Notes under the pieces: model-generated | The model's input: the letters and a program-made list of their open reading frames with translations, nothing else | Told to the model about the DNA's origin: nothing | Database searches by the model: none | Shown: piece after piece, positions 26,768 through 38,612 of the stretch | Position numbering within the stretch: position 1 is the first letter of the stretch | Layout: every line of letters begins with the position of its first letter | Source of the DNA: Cardinalis cardinalis | Lineage: Eukaryota > Chordata > Aves > Passeriformes > Cardinalidae | Direction: 5' to 3' | Length of the DNA: 64,000 nucleotides | NCBI GenBank assembly: GCA_014549065.1 | Contig: JACDOX010000085.1 | Location: 2,323,697-2,387,696, forward strand | Program-made: the position numbers and the translations under genes

Positions 26768-29700
26768 ATGACCAAAGGGCCAAAGCTTGCAGAATGGCTG
26801 CACTTGATCTGCCCCCATCCCCAAAGAGACACAGTGTGTGTCTGTCTCCCCTTGGCATTGCTTCATGTGGACAGGTCCCTCCTTACAAACCATGCATTAG
26901 AAGCTGTTAGCTTCAAATCTGTAATACCAACAGCTCCCTGAGGCTGATTTCTGGCAGTGCCCTCATCTCTGCAGTTGATGCATCCTACGCGAGATTTTAG
27001 GTAGAGATTTTCTTCCTTCTAAACCCTTGCAAATATCACTCTGCTGAAGCGTTTTTATTATGTTGGTGAACATGTAGCATTATAATTGTCAGGTGTCACT
27101 TTGATATTTGGAGTGGTTGGCATAGTAAAATTACTAATGAGAAATACATGTTTTGAAAGATATACATAGGATGATGTGTGAGCTATCATTGTGCTGTCTC
27201 TGCAAATGAAACTGTGTTCCAGCAATCAGAAAATTCTCAAAACAGTTTCTTTCTGAAGAATTACAGTGCACTACAGTAGTAGTATGTGCACCAAGGTTGC
27301 TGTAGATTATTAAATACTCTTGTAAAAGAGAACTCGCTAGTGGATAAAAGACTAAATCCTGTCCTACACCAGGTTTGAGATATAAAAACAGAGATTGAAT
27401 TTTCTCATTTGTTCCATGAGAGAAAGCACCATTGGATGTGTGACATCACTGACACCCTGTCCCTGGAACTGAAATGTGTCTTTGCCTTTCACCTGATCAC
27501 AGTGCTTGGTGGGAGTCCATGAGTGCTGCAAAATCAAGAAAAAAATCCAAAGAGCAGCTGTAGAGAAAGCCAAAAGTAGTAATCTCATCCTGCANTCATC
27601 CTTCCACTGATAAAATCCACACAATATCTATTTGTAGATGCAAATTTNAAGTTTCCCTGCTCACTTTACATCNTTTTTTGGTTTAGAATAGTAAGGTACG
27701 AGGAAGACANAAGCAAGAATTTCTAGACAGGGCTCATTTTTCATCACTGTTTCTCTGCCTTNCATTTTTTTTTATGCTCTAGCATAATGATGTTCATTAA
27801 AACAATGGAGTATATTATTTGATTTTTCTGTGTGGCACAGTCTATGAGCTAAGTTAACATTTTGCTGTGCTGCCCATCTGGTTCTGTCAGCTGANGATGT
27901 GGATATGCTGGGATATAATCACTGGCTGTGTGTGGAAGGAGTCCTTGTTTCTGACAGAATTNTAAGTGTGGAGTTATGGAAATATGACCACTGTTAAATG
28001 CAGTGTAATTACAAATCACTGTTTTGACAGCACTGTGCTTGCAGCNTGAGAGGAAAGCTGCTCTGTGGCTACAGAAAGTTGGGCACTATACAATCTGGTG
28101 TTTGGCTCAAGTGTACTCAGTGTGTTTAGTACAGTACTGAAAAANGGTTTGGTCTCCAAAGTGAGTATCTGTTCAAGAAAGGGAAGAGGGCAGTTTCCTA
28201 GAAAACTTTCTCACNTCTTTTCCTAATGCATATGTTCTTCATGATCCTTGCTGGAGCTAATAAAATTTTGAACTGAAGTTTTTGAACAAGTTTTTGAACT
28301 TAAGGTGCATCATTTTTGGTGTCAAGAATTTTTATTTTGCTCTGTNTTTTGACCCCAGAACTCTGTCATCTTTCATCATGTTGTTAAAACTGCTCATTTG
28401 TATAGCTCTGAATGAATTTGCAAAAACTGAGAATGCAGTNCCACACAGACCAGCCCTGCTGAGGCCAGTCCCAGGCTGAACTGCTGACAGGGTAGCTNAG
28501 GAGGCAGGTGGCACAGCCCATAATAATCCTCTGGCTTTTGCAATTTTATTTTATGAATGTAACTACTGGTCTTGCAGAAGGACTTTCTGTGAAGGTACAA
28601 ACCAGCATCTGGCACATCCACAAACCCAGCAGCAGGTAACTGCTGCTCACCTGCAGTCCCCCTGCAGTGATCACCTGTGTGGAAGTGTTAATATTTCAAT
28701 CTCACCCAAAACAAGAGGAAACGTGGAAGCCTTTCATTTCTCTGTGCTTGGCTCAAAGACTCCTTGTGGTGCTGGTGAAAAAGATTTGGATTAATCTATT
28801 TCTTTTAGTGTTGCTCATTTTAATAGGCTTTGCTCTTCATGCTTGTTGTATTGTAATTCTGATTTAACAGCATTTATCAGGAGAAGATCACTGCAGGGCC
28901 TTTAATGATTATAGTTGTTCAAGCTGATAGTCTGAGACTATTAAATAAGGTCCAATTACTTCCCATTTATTTGTGTTGTTTTTTTCCCTCCAAGTAACAA
29001 AATGTAATCCTGAAGTTCATTATTATTCTTTGTATTGTATTCATCTAAATAGATTTTCTACCTAATTAAGGCTGAATACGTTTGTGCTAAACTGACTGTA
29101 TTTTACAAGGATGTTTTCATTTGTGTGAGAGGGCGTCTTTGGTTTCTACCATCCATATTCTGATTANGTTTAATTCCTATAGCTGCCAGAGATCTATTGT
29201 GTGTCTCAGCAATTCACCCTGGGCTGCTCAAGATTGTTTAGATTGGAGCTGGAATAGGCATCCTCATGAATTTAGTTGGAATCTAGTTAATAACAAGTCA
29301 CCAGGAAGCAATTTCATGTGTTTACTACTGCTCTGAAAGATTTAAAATCTATATTGGATGAAAGAAATAGAGATGAGAGCTGAGGAATTCAGTTCAGATT
29401 AACCATGTTATTTTTTTTTATGGGTTAGGTCATTGAGAGGAGAAGGTAAAAAAATAGAAATGAAAGTTTGGCTGGTAGTGGGTATTCAGTGTGGTTATCA
29501 TGTCCATAGTTTAAACATGGGAATGATTGAGCTTTACTCCTGTTCTTACTTTGTGTTGTTTATTTACATACTATCTCTTTGGGGCACCTTTGTCAAANAA
29601 TGAAGCAGTACAATTTGGTGAGAAATAAAAACACAGAACATCTCACATTTTCCTTTTCAGTATCAGAAGAGCCATCAGGAAAAACAATCATGTAGAGTTA

Positions 29701-30270
29701 CCAGTTCTTGACCTCACTTGCTGAGCTCCTTCCTGTTAAGAAGTTGTGTGGCATTAATTAGTGNCTGCTGCTGCTCTACCTTTTCTTTCCNACTGAGGGT
29801 TCTGTTCAAGGATCANGAAGTATAGACATTCTTATAAAAAGTCACTTAAATACTTTCCCTTGAAAGTACTTAAGAAGTATTTCAGAAGACTGACTTTCCT
29901 GTAAGCTCCTTCATGTCTGAACTCTTTGTTGTAAGATCCCCCTCCTCTAGGGAAGAAGCTGTAGGAAAATAAACCTACAGGGCTTTCCTGAGCTTTCTCA
30001 GGAGCTGCATTTTGCACTGTCAGGCCAGTCCTCCATGTCTTTCCTGGTTTTGTGGTGAGTTCTGTTTAAAGATGTGGCTGTGCNGAAGTGGGTCCAGGAG
30101 GCTCAGTGACCCTGGTTAATGTTGCAGGACAGATGCTTGAATGAACAGTCTTTTGAGGGCTTGTTTGCCTGGGAACAGAGCAATGTCTTGTGTCGTGCAG
30201 GGGTGGGTTCCACTGCCCACAGCCAGGCAGAGCTAAAGCTGCTGCAAGGCAGAGGTGGGAAATATTAAAA

Positions 30271-30285
30271 TGTGTGTGTGTGTGT
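30271..30285. repeat. TG microsatellite
   Basis: Seven to eight TG units, followed by tatacaca. Confidence 0.95.
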
Positions 30286-32400
30286 ATACACAGACAAAAA
30301 ACCTGCCCCAGCTCAGTGTTTCACTGCCCCAGCCCAGGGAGTGTTGCTGTTCCTGGTGGTGGATCCCTGGGATGGACTTTGCCAAAGACAGGGCTTGTGC
30401 CTGAATCTGAAGTCCTAATGAGGTTCAGTGTCATTTGAAAGTGAGCAAAATGTGTAAAGTGGGGGCAGTTANTGGTTATAAATCAAATTCTGTTACAGAT
30501 ATATTTGAATATATATCTGAATATATTTGACTGGTCTGTGATGTCAAAGTGCAAACTTTCCTGAGAAGTTTAAATTAGCAGAAAACAAAGTGGTCAGTTT
30601 TGGAAGGACTGTGGATGTGTGCTTTCACAGCTCCCTCTAGCAGTATTCCAAACTTTTTAATAACCAGAACATCTGAAATTACTGTTGATATATTTATGGC
30701 TTTTTGTACAGTTACTGTGCTAAGCTGAAACAAATGTGAAAATCTGTTTGGTCTCTTGAGGGATGCAATATTATTGAACTCCCTAATCTAAATCACTCTG
30801 AAAGTAAGTCACATGTTAGCAAAACCCAGAAAAACTATTTTGAGGAAAGCAGCCAAAGTTTTGAAGCTGTTTTCCTTCGAATTCAAACCACAGCATCTTC
30901 CTTTAATGTATGTTTGTAAAAAGGGATAAACAAAAATAGAAGCAACTTCTATTAATGATGTTTTTATGATGTTGTTTCTAGAGTTTTGGGTCACACTGCT
31001 GAAATTGGTGTTAAGGAAAAATAAAAAATGGATGGCAACAGTTTTGGAAAGGAAGGGGAAGACAGTCCTCCAAACAATCACTTACCAGTGCAGATGTTCC
31101 ACTGAGGGGTCCCCTGTGCACTTTCTGGTGGTCCATCTGTTTCTCTCCATTTTGAAATGCCAAGTGTTGCAACAGTTTTGGGCTGGCTGTGCCTGTTTTT
31201 GTTAGAGCTGAACCTGAAGGACTCCTGCTTTTCCAAGTATCAGAATCCCCCTTTTAACCCAAATTATTGCTTTGTCTCATTTTCCTTTTACATAGCAGAA
31301 AGCNCTGTGTTTGAAGCAATTACATCTTTCATTGTTGCCAGCTTGCAAGTCAATAAATCTATTTTCACCTTTTGCACCTCCCTCTCTAACAAAAGGCATG
31401 AAGTAACGTAATGTATTTCTCACAAAATGTTTCTCCTAAGTCTTCAGCCACTGACAATTAAAGTACAATGTACTTATTACAGCAAAACAGAAAAACATAT
31501 GGAAAAATATAACTACATTAACATCTGCTGCCTTTCCTCCATCTGCTGTCTTTGGCCTTGCTTTTGTTCAAACCTGCCAAAAGTACTCATTTTCCGAGGG
31601 TCTCATGGCACATCAACCACATCTTCAATTAAAGTTCCCAATTTCTTGTTTGTTTTGATGGCACAATGGGATGTCTGCTCTGCATCCATGTGGCTGCATG
31701 AGGGCTTCAAGCAGAGCAGTGGTGGTTTCACAGTTTGAAAGATGTGAGTGTGGTAGGACAGGAGACAATGGGGTGACCACAGTGTAAAGTTTGTACTTCT
31801 GGATGCAAAAGGTTTTGATTTCAACTAAGAAACTGCCCACAAGTGCACAAAGAGCAGAAAAAGAAGATTTAATTGTAGAGATGCCATCCTCTGACTCCTC
31901 TGACAATTGGAAGGTCTCTTTACTGAAATAATTAACAAGCACGACCAACTAATATGTCACAGCTGTGATTAATATTGAACAGAAACTTGTTCTAATTATT
32001 TTTTCATAGTTCTGTTTAAATTCTTCTCAGTCACAGGACAGATAAAATAGATGGTCCTGTGAAAGCTGACCAGGTCTCTGAGGCCTTGACATGTGATGCA
32101 GATTTTGAAGCTATTCCCCACCTCTGGGACCTGTGAGCTGGTGGGATCCTGAACAGCTCAGCCCAGCAAAGCAGCAAGAGCCTGCCCCAGCACTGGGGCC
32201 TCAGCTGTGTGTGATCCTGCATGACTGCCCAGGCATGGCATATTTTCACAGGAGGTCAATAATTGGGTGCTTTACTATGTGAAAGGAGGAAAAATAGGTA
32301 CTTTTTTATAGTACAGATGTTAGATTTATAGCTGGTCCTCAAGGCCAGCATGTCCAGTACTTTGTATTTAGAGGAAGATCTTTGTGTTTTGTTGTTGCTC

Positions 32401-32418
32401 TGTGTGTGTGTGTGTGTG
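32401..32418. repeat. TG microsatellite
   Basis: Nine uninterrupted TG units. Confidence 0.97.
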
Positions 32419-33574
32419 CACATTTCTGGTTTGTTTTGCTGTGTCTTTGAGATACCAGAGGAAGAATATGAGAATATGTTCTCAGTATAAAAAGACAGCA
32501 AATCCTTCTGTGTTGGGGAGAAAATGAGTTGTCAGCTAAACTGTAACTGTGAACATCTCCCATTCAGGGCTGGGTTGCACATGGTCCATCCTTCTGTATA
32601 GTATTTATAGCACTTTGTTGATAAAGAAATTGTACAGTGAATAACTTTTCCTAAGAAGGGAGCATTTTCTTGCTGTCAGGAGGAAGTGCTCTGCACAATG
32701 CAATGAACACCTCTGGCAGATAAATGCAAGCTCCTATTGTGTGCCTTTGTGAGCTGAGTAGGGTTTTCTTTTAGGTTCCTACAAAGCCTGTGCAGAAGGA
32801 GCCTTGCAGCAGCACTGTGCCTCCTCAGGTGTGTGGCAGGGGATGCTGGAGCTGTGCCTGCCTGGTGTGGGCTCTTCCCTTGGCTTTGGTGCCTTGAGTT
32901 GGATCCCTCAGCCACAGTCTGTGTGCCTGTGCTGCCTGCAGAGCTGGTACACCCCTGCCTGCTGTGTTTGGGTCTCTGCTGATTTAAATGCACATTAGGT
33001 TCTCTCTCTGAAAGCAGATTTGGGATTTGTCTAGTGCTGNCTTTTTGTGCATTGCAAAAATTACCAGTTCCATTGCCTAATCCAGGCTGTTGGCAGAGGA
33101 ACTCATTTACAGGGNCAGTGGGACACTCTGTGAGCTGTANCTAATGGCTTTGCAGTGTTCTGATCCTGCAGTGGGATGCCCCACTGGCTTGTTGGAGGTT
33201 TCCTGTGCCCACTCTTNGAGCCATGGTCTTTATCTTTAACCTCCTGCCTTTAGCATGCAGGATACAGAACTGTACCTGAAAGAGAACAGGAGAATTTGTG
33301 ACCTGGGTAACCCCAAATGCATGTTTGTGCTTGAAGGTGCTTAGCTTGGATGCAAATCTAGCTGACAGATGTGTCTTCCAAATATAGGCAAGCAAAGTGT
33401 GAAGAGAGGCAGTCTGCAGGTGTGCAAACTTACCTGGGCTCTGGCTGAACTGGTGTGGGTTGTGCTTGCAAAAGCCTCTGAGAGTGTTAACAGGCTNTCA
33501 TTAAAATCCATTTGTCATTACAGACAGCTGGGAAGTTCTTCCAAATTCTCTGTGTTCGTGCTAGGTGCAGCGAG

Positions 33575-33592
33575 CAGCAGCAGCTGCTGCTG
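33575..33592. repeat. 18-bp perfect palindrome of CAG/CTG units
   Basis: CAGCAGCAGCTGCTGCTG is its own reverse complement and centres on a CAGCTG E-box. Built from triplets, so it probably arose by slippage. Confidence 0.95.
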
Positions 33593-34239
33593 GGTCTGCA
33601 GTAGGTGACAGCAGCAATTTGTTCCATGGTTTCCTCAGTAGATTGCAAAGTCTCTGCAGGAACCCAGGCTTTCCCTCCTGAGATAGATGGGACTTNGGAT
33701 TCAATCAAGCTCAGAGTACCTAAGCCCCAGACCCTCAATCACTGCAGATGAAGTGGGTAATACACCAAAGAGCATACGTTGTGTCTGAAAAACACACCAG
33801 AAGTGAGTTTGGAGAATTAAAATCTGTGTGTTCAACAGGGAGCAGGATTTGGAGCAGAATTCAAATTCTCACATTACATAAAATGGCTCTGAGCTTAAAA
33901 TCTTATTTTTGCATTAATATTATAATACTATTTTTAACATCAATGGCAATCAGTATGTAATTGGCAGTGATCTCATGCATGCTCCTGGGTACAGACTGTT
34001 CTTTCCCAGTTTTGGAGTATTTGCTTGTTATTCCTGAACTGCATGCTCGGAAGAGGCCCCACAGTCATTAAAACTCTCCCTGCCAGGGCTCTTGCCATTG
34101 AGCACTCAGCTGTTAACCTCTCCTTGTGTCTTCTGAGAACCAGATAAAGTTAGGACAGAACGTTGCTGCTTGTGGCAATCCTTCTCTTAGGCCTGTGATA
34201 GACATCCAGAGTGTCACACCTCATCTTGGAAACATGGGG

Positions 34240-34375
34240 CTGCAAAGTCTCCAGAGGTTTCTTTATAGCATCTTCCAGTACCTGAAACAGCTGCAAGAGA
34301 GCTGGAGAGGGACTTTGNGCAAGGCATGGAGTGATTGGATGAGAGGGGATGGTTTAACACTGACAGAGGTTTGGA
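34240..34375 (+). mobile_element. CR1 LINE fragment (short, old)
   Basis: The stretch with cttccagtacctgaaacagc, gagagctggagagggacttt and caaggcatggagtgattgga follows the order of the CR1 region that encodes the tail of ORF2 and leads into the 3' end. Both ends are truncated and several bases differ, so it is an old fragment. Boundaries are approximate to about 20 bp. Subfamily not assigned. Confidence 0.75.
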
Positions 34376-35920
34376 CTGCAGGAGAGGCACAGGTGAAAGG
34401 TGTGCTCTTGGGTGGCACGTGTTGTGTGTGACACCTGTAATAAATGTAATAAGGTGGCCTCTCAAATGAGTTGATTTTGGATATAGCCTCTTCTGGCCTA
34501 TGCCTAGAGGGCATTGCTCTATTGCAAAGACCAAAATGGTGCTTTCAAGAGCAGTGTTAGGTGTTGGTTTGAAANCACTGCTTTCATCTTTGACTGTGGA
34601 CACATAAGGGTTGTATTAATGGGCTTACACTTCTCATTTGGTCCTGGTATGGCCTTTGCAAGCACAGAGATAAGGAGGTGATGCTAACAAATAGTTTGAT
34701 AAAAGTTGAAATAAATGATGATTCAGACAGTGAACCTGCTGATGTATGATGGTACTGTCAGAACTAGGATTGCCTGGTTTCAAGATCAGAGATGACTCTG
34801 CCCTGTCTTGAATGTTTTAGACATCCATGACAAATAAAATCTGCAATTAATCCAGCACTGTAAAAATAAAGTATTGCAGAGCAAGTAAAACCCATTTTGT
34901 GTAGCCAGCTGAACACCTGATGTGCTGCTTTTTGCTTGTAGCCCTGAACTCCACAAATGAGCACAACTTACTGTCAGCAGCTGCTGCTGTTCTAAGCTGG
35001 GAGTGCTGAGTTTCATTTCCTCTGCACTGCAAACGTGTGGAGCCTGTCTTGAAATCATTGTACTGTAAAAATCACACTTGGCTTCGGTGAAAGCAATCGA
35101 GAGGGGAATGCAGATCAAAGGTGGGTGGAGAGTTCAGGTTTTGTGGCATTTAACACTTGCACCAACAGGTGTGACATTGCGTGAGGCTGGGTTTGACTTT
35201 GCAGCTGGGGTGTTTGTTGTGTGTGCTTGTGTTTCAGTGTGTATCTATAGCTCCTGGTTTTACACTTGTACAGACCCTGCTTATTTTTAGTCCCTGCTCC
35301 TCCCAAAGAGATGTCCCTGCAGACACTGGGTGTCCTGTGTGGTGGGAGTTTTTGTGGTGTTCGCTGTCCCTGCAGGCAGGGGAGAGCTGTGTCTGCCCTG
35401 GAAGCGTTTAGAATTCATTTGTTTATTTCAGATTCCAGCATGTAGACTTGGAGGAGCATTTCCCAGAGGGAGCAAAGCACTTGAAGGAGGAAAATAGTTT
35501 AAAGAGGTGAACCATACACCAATAAATCTGCTGTTTGCTTTGCCTTTTCTCCTGAGGTTTCATCCCATCCCTGTGCTCTGTCCCAGCACGGTGGGATCAC
35601 TGTTGCAGGGCTGGCAAACGGGGGAGCAAAGATTCCCACTGAAACATCACACAAGTGTAGTGTCAGATGCTGTGTGACACAAGAACGTGCCCACACCCCA
35701 TCTTTTGGCACTTTGTCGTGCTCCAGAGGTTTGGAAGGAGCAGGGGGCCGGGTGCGGGCAGGGCTCTGCGCTCCCCAGCACACGGGAGGCGTGTGCCTCC
35801 TGCTCTGCTGCAGGCCNGGGTCTCCTTGGTGGCCAGTAGGAACTGCTGGGAAGAACCAATAGCAGATCTCCTCTCCCTTCATCTCCCTTTTAATAACATG
35901 CATTTGCTTTACAGATTAGG

Positions 35921-35941
35921 ATTTTTTTTTATTTTTTTTTT
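35921..35941. repeat. T-rich tract
   Basis: Two runs of nine to ten Ts separated by a single A. Confidence 0.95.
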
Positions 35942-36230
35942 AATTTGAAGACAAAATTGATTTAGCAAGAATCAGCCTGTGAGAGAGAATGTTGCCAAGA
36001 TACATAGAAATATCCTGTCATGGCATTGCCTTAGAGACCTTAGAAGAGGTTTGTTGAAGAAAACAGAGTTGGCTTTTTTTCTTTGAAGATCCATTGAGGG
36101 ATCCACAGGACAAATGGTGGGAGCTGGGCACTGAAAGTAATTTTTTTTATTTTAGTTCAGTCATTCCTGGGAATGAAATTGAAATTGTTTTGTTTACTTT
36201 GTTTCTCTTTGGTTTTCAATGAACACAAAC

Positions 36231-36617
36231 GAAGCTGGGGAAGGGGCTGGAGCACAAGGCGTGTGAGCAGCAGCTGAGGGAGCACAGGAGGCTCAGGGGA
36301 GACCTCATGGCTCTCCACAACTCCCTGAGTGGAGGCTGCAGCCAGGTCAGGGTTGGTCCTGTCTCCTGGTGACATGGGACAGGACAAGAGAGAGTGACCT
36401 CAAGTCNTGACAGGGAAGATTTAGATTGGATATTAGGAAAAATTTATTCATGGGAAGTGTTGTCAAGCACTGGAACAGGCTGCCCAGGGAGGGGTGGGGG
36501 TCACCATCCCTGGAGGGATTTAAAAGCTGTGTAGATGTGGCNCTAGAAGACATGGTTTAGTGGTGGACTTGGCTTGATTAATGGTTGGGGTTCATGGTCC
36601 TGAAAGTCATCTTCTAT
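36231..36617 (+). mobile_element. CR1 LINE 3' end, 5'-truncated
   Basis: Recognisable CR1 3' region in sense orientation: ggggctggagcacaaggc, caggggagacctcatggctc, ttagattggatattaggaaa, aagcactggaacaggctgcc, ccatccctggagggatttaa and gacatggtttagtggtggac follow in the expected order. The segment between the 'gagcagctgagg' block and the 'aggctcaggggagacc' block is shorter than in typical copies, suggesting a small internal deletion. The terminal part is diverged and the usual short terminal repeat is not clear. Insertion is 1.5 kb upstream of the XYLT1 exon. Not functional. Confidence 0.92.
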
Positions 36618-37585
36618 TTAAATAAACCTGTGTGTCTGTATGAATGCTATTCTTTTCCTTAAAGTAAGTCTGAGAAAAGAAATTAATTTCATGCTTTCAC
36701 TTAAATGTTAGAATTTTTTTTTAATATTTTTTCCCAAACTAGAAGTATTTTGTTTGTTTGAAAAATGTTTGGATTTTGGTTTGTGAGTTGCTGTCTGGTG
36801 TTGAGTTTTTTTAAACTNCTTTGCATTCATCTGTGTCTGACAGCTCAAACTCGTTGCAAACTAGACATTTTCATGGAGAGAGAATCACTTTATTCATTCA
36901 CTAAACAACTTCTTCTAATGAATAAGCTATTCAAACATTTCCCATTGCCAAGCTTCAGAGGTCAAACTGATACTGACTCCCTGCATAGCCTGGGATAAGT
37001 CATTATCTCTCTCTCCTTTCTCTGTAAACCCTGACTGTTAAATAGTTCCTCCCAGAAGAGGTGTGAGAAACAATTAGCTCATGCTGATAAAATGTTTTGA
37101 ATACAAAATGTGGTTGATAGGTGCTAAAAGATGCTCCCATCAGTCATCATTAGTGATGCTGTCATTTCCTCGTCTCTGATTTTTGGTTATGTGCTTCCAC
37201 AAGTGGAAAGGAAACAGGACAGACTCAAAAAGTCTACCAATATTTTTACTCCTGTCTCCAGATATTTTAATAGCCATTCATCATTGATTTTATCTGCTAC
37301 TGTTCACTTTTGCAAACAGAGATATTTCCATATCCACAGATCTAAAAATTGTGTCCCTCATAAGTTTTCACAGCTGGATCAAAGGCAGCTCAACCTCACC
37401 CATCTCTGATGCAGACAAATATTGTACATGGTCTATTTCTTTTCCTTTATATGATAGATTTTGAATGTTGCAAAGCTATGGGCTGTGTATTTATCTAGGG
37501 CACTGAGAAGAGGATCATGATGGTTAAGAGCTGACACCTGAGCCTGACTGACCTTCCCAGGGAGGGTCCAAATGTGTAAAAACTC

Positions 37586-37600
37586 AAAAAAAAAAAAAAA
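37586..37600. repeat. A15 homopolymer
   Basis: Fifteen As followed by GGN. No retroposon body was recognised upstream of it. Confidence 0.95.
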
Positions 37601-38054
37601 GGNAAAATTGGGAGGGATTTGTTTTGTGGCAAAGTTACTTCAGAAAGCTCAGGCTGTAGTCAGGTGGTGCTTGAGGCAGTTCTGGGATACCAAACTGTGA
37701 TGGTTAATCACCGGGAGTGAAGGAAAGCACTGAAGGACCTGCTTTTGCTCCTTTGAAACCTGTGTCTGTTTTCTCATGGATATTTAATGGTGTCAGGGTG
37801 AAGTGTCTGGTTAATCACTGCTCACAAACCTGTGTAAAACCTCCCTGCTCCCTCTGAGACAGGGCTTGGACTCTGGCCCAGTGAAGAAGAGATGCCAGTG
37901 CAGGTGACTTGGGCNCCCCAGAGGCCTCTCAGCTTCGCTCTGCTGCAAGCCCCAACACAGGGGTTTTCTGCAGTATGTTGGATTGTAATTGATCCACGTT
38001 TTCATGTAAGAAATGCTTGTCATGCATGGGATGAGACTGTTTAGTAAGATGAGT

Positions 38055-38077
38055 GTCATTTTTCTCCCCATTTATAG
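38055..38077 (+). other. XYLT1: Splice acceptor of the XYLT1 exon
   Basis: A pyrimidine-rich tract (tcatttttctccccattt) runs directly into TATAG, with the AG at 38076-38077. Cutting here puts GAT (Asp) first, in phase 0, and the conserved DGYFSH motif follows at once. Confidence 0.9.
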
Positions 38078-38603
38078 GATGGCTATTTTTCCCACCGACC
38101 GAAAGAGAAAACGCGAACAGACAGCAATAATGAAAACTCAGTCCCCAAGGACTTTGAAACTATTGATAACAGTAACTTTGCTCCCAGGACTCAGAGACAA
38201 AAACACCAGTCTGAGCTGGTGAAAAAACCCCTTAGCAAACAAAAGGAGCACTTGAGAAAGAAACTGGAAGAGGAAAAGATGAAGGAGAACTTGCTGCTGG
38301 GGAAGAACTCCAACGAGGTGGTGCAGTTCAGCAATCCCNTGGGAAAAAACAGCAGCAACAGAAACAGCCTGAAGGAGATGGACAGGTTTCCCACAGAGCA
38401 TCTTATACAAAAGCTGGAGATCAGCTCCCCTGAACTGAAATACGACCAACCACCCAAGTGTGAGGTGACGGGCAAGGAGGCGATCTCGGCCATGTCCCGC
38501 GCCAAGTCCCAGCAGTGCCGCCAGGAGATCGCCGACGTGTACTGCCAGCACAAGCTGGGGAAGCTGATGCCGGAGCAGGTGACACGTTTCTGTGCCCTGG
38601 AGG
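38078..38603 (+). CDS. XYLT1: Internal coding exon of xylosyltransferase 1 (stem region)
   Basis: Protein O-xylosyltransferase 1 transfers xylose from UDP-xylose to serines of proteoglycan core proteins, the first step of heparan and chondroitin sulfate synthesis. It is a type II Golgi membrane protein. The exon gives 175 codons plus one base, open throughout. It starts with DGYFSHRPKEK and continues with TDSNNENSVPKDFE, DNSNFAPRTQ, YDQPPKC, GKEAIS and SRAKS, matching my knowledge of vertebrate XYLT1 between the N-terminal anchor and the GT14 catalytic domain. Codons about 49-75 are Lys/Glu-rich and probably disordered or helical stem. Cysteines fall at codons 128, 147, 156 and 172, at conserved positions. 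An NSS sequon lies at codons 91-93. Codon 88 contains an N base (NTG: Met, Leu or Val). A TAG immediately precedes the exon in frame, so it must be reached by splicing. By human numbering it is probably exon 3, which I am less sure of. Family assignment is very confident; boundaries rest on splice consensus. Confidence 0.96.
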
Positions 38604-38612
38604 GTAAGTTGG
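38604..38612 (+). other. XYLT1: Splice donor of the XYLT1 exon
   Basis: The sequence GAGG|GTAAGTTGG matches the U1 donor consensus well. It leaves one base (G) of a split codon, consistent with the Gly that follows LE in XYLT1 proteins. Reading on past the donor loses all resemblance to XYLT1. Confidence 0.9.

Larger units (their letters stand above)
26601..38077 (+). other. XYLT1: XYLT1 upstream intron, third part (no gene seen)
   Basis: Intronic DNA leading to the exon. It holds a GGATATA-type repeat just past the CpG island, two TG microsatellites, a CAG/CTG palindrome at 33.58 kb, two plus-strand CR1 fragments, a T-rich tract at 35.92 kb and an A15 run at 37.59 kb. A GC-rich patch near 35.73-35.82 kb has only a handful of CpGs. 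No additional exon is supported. Confidence 0.6.
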
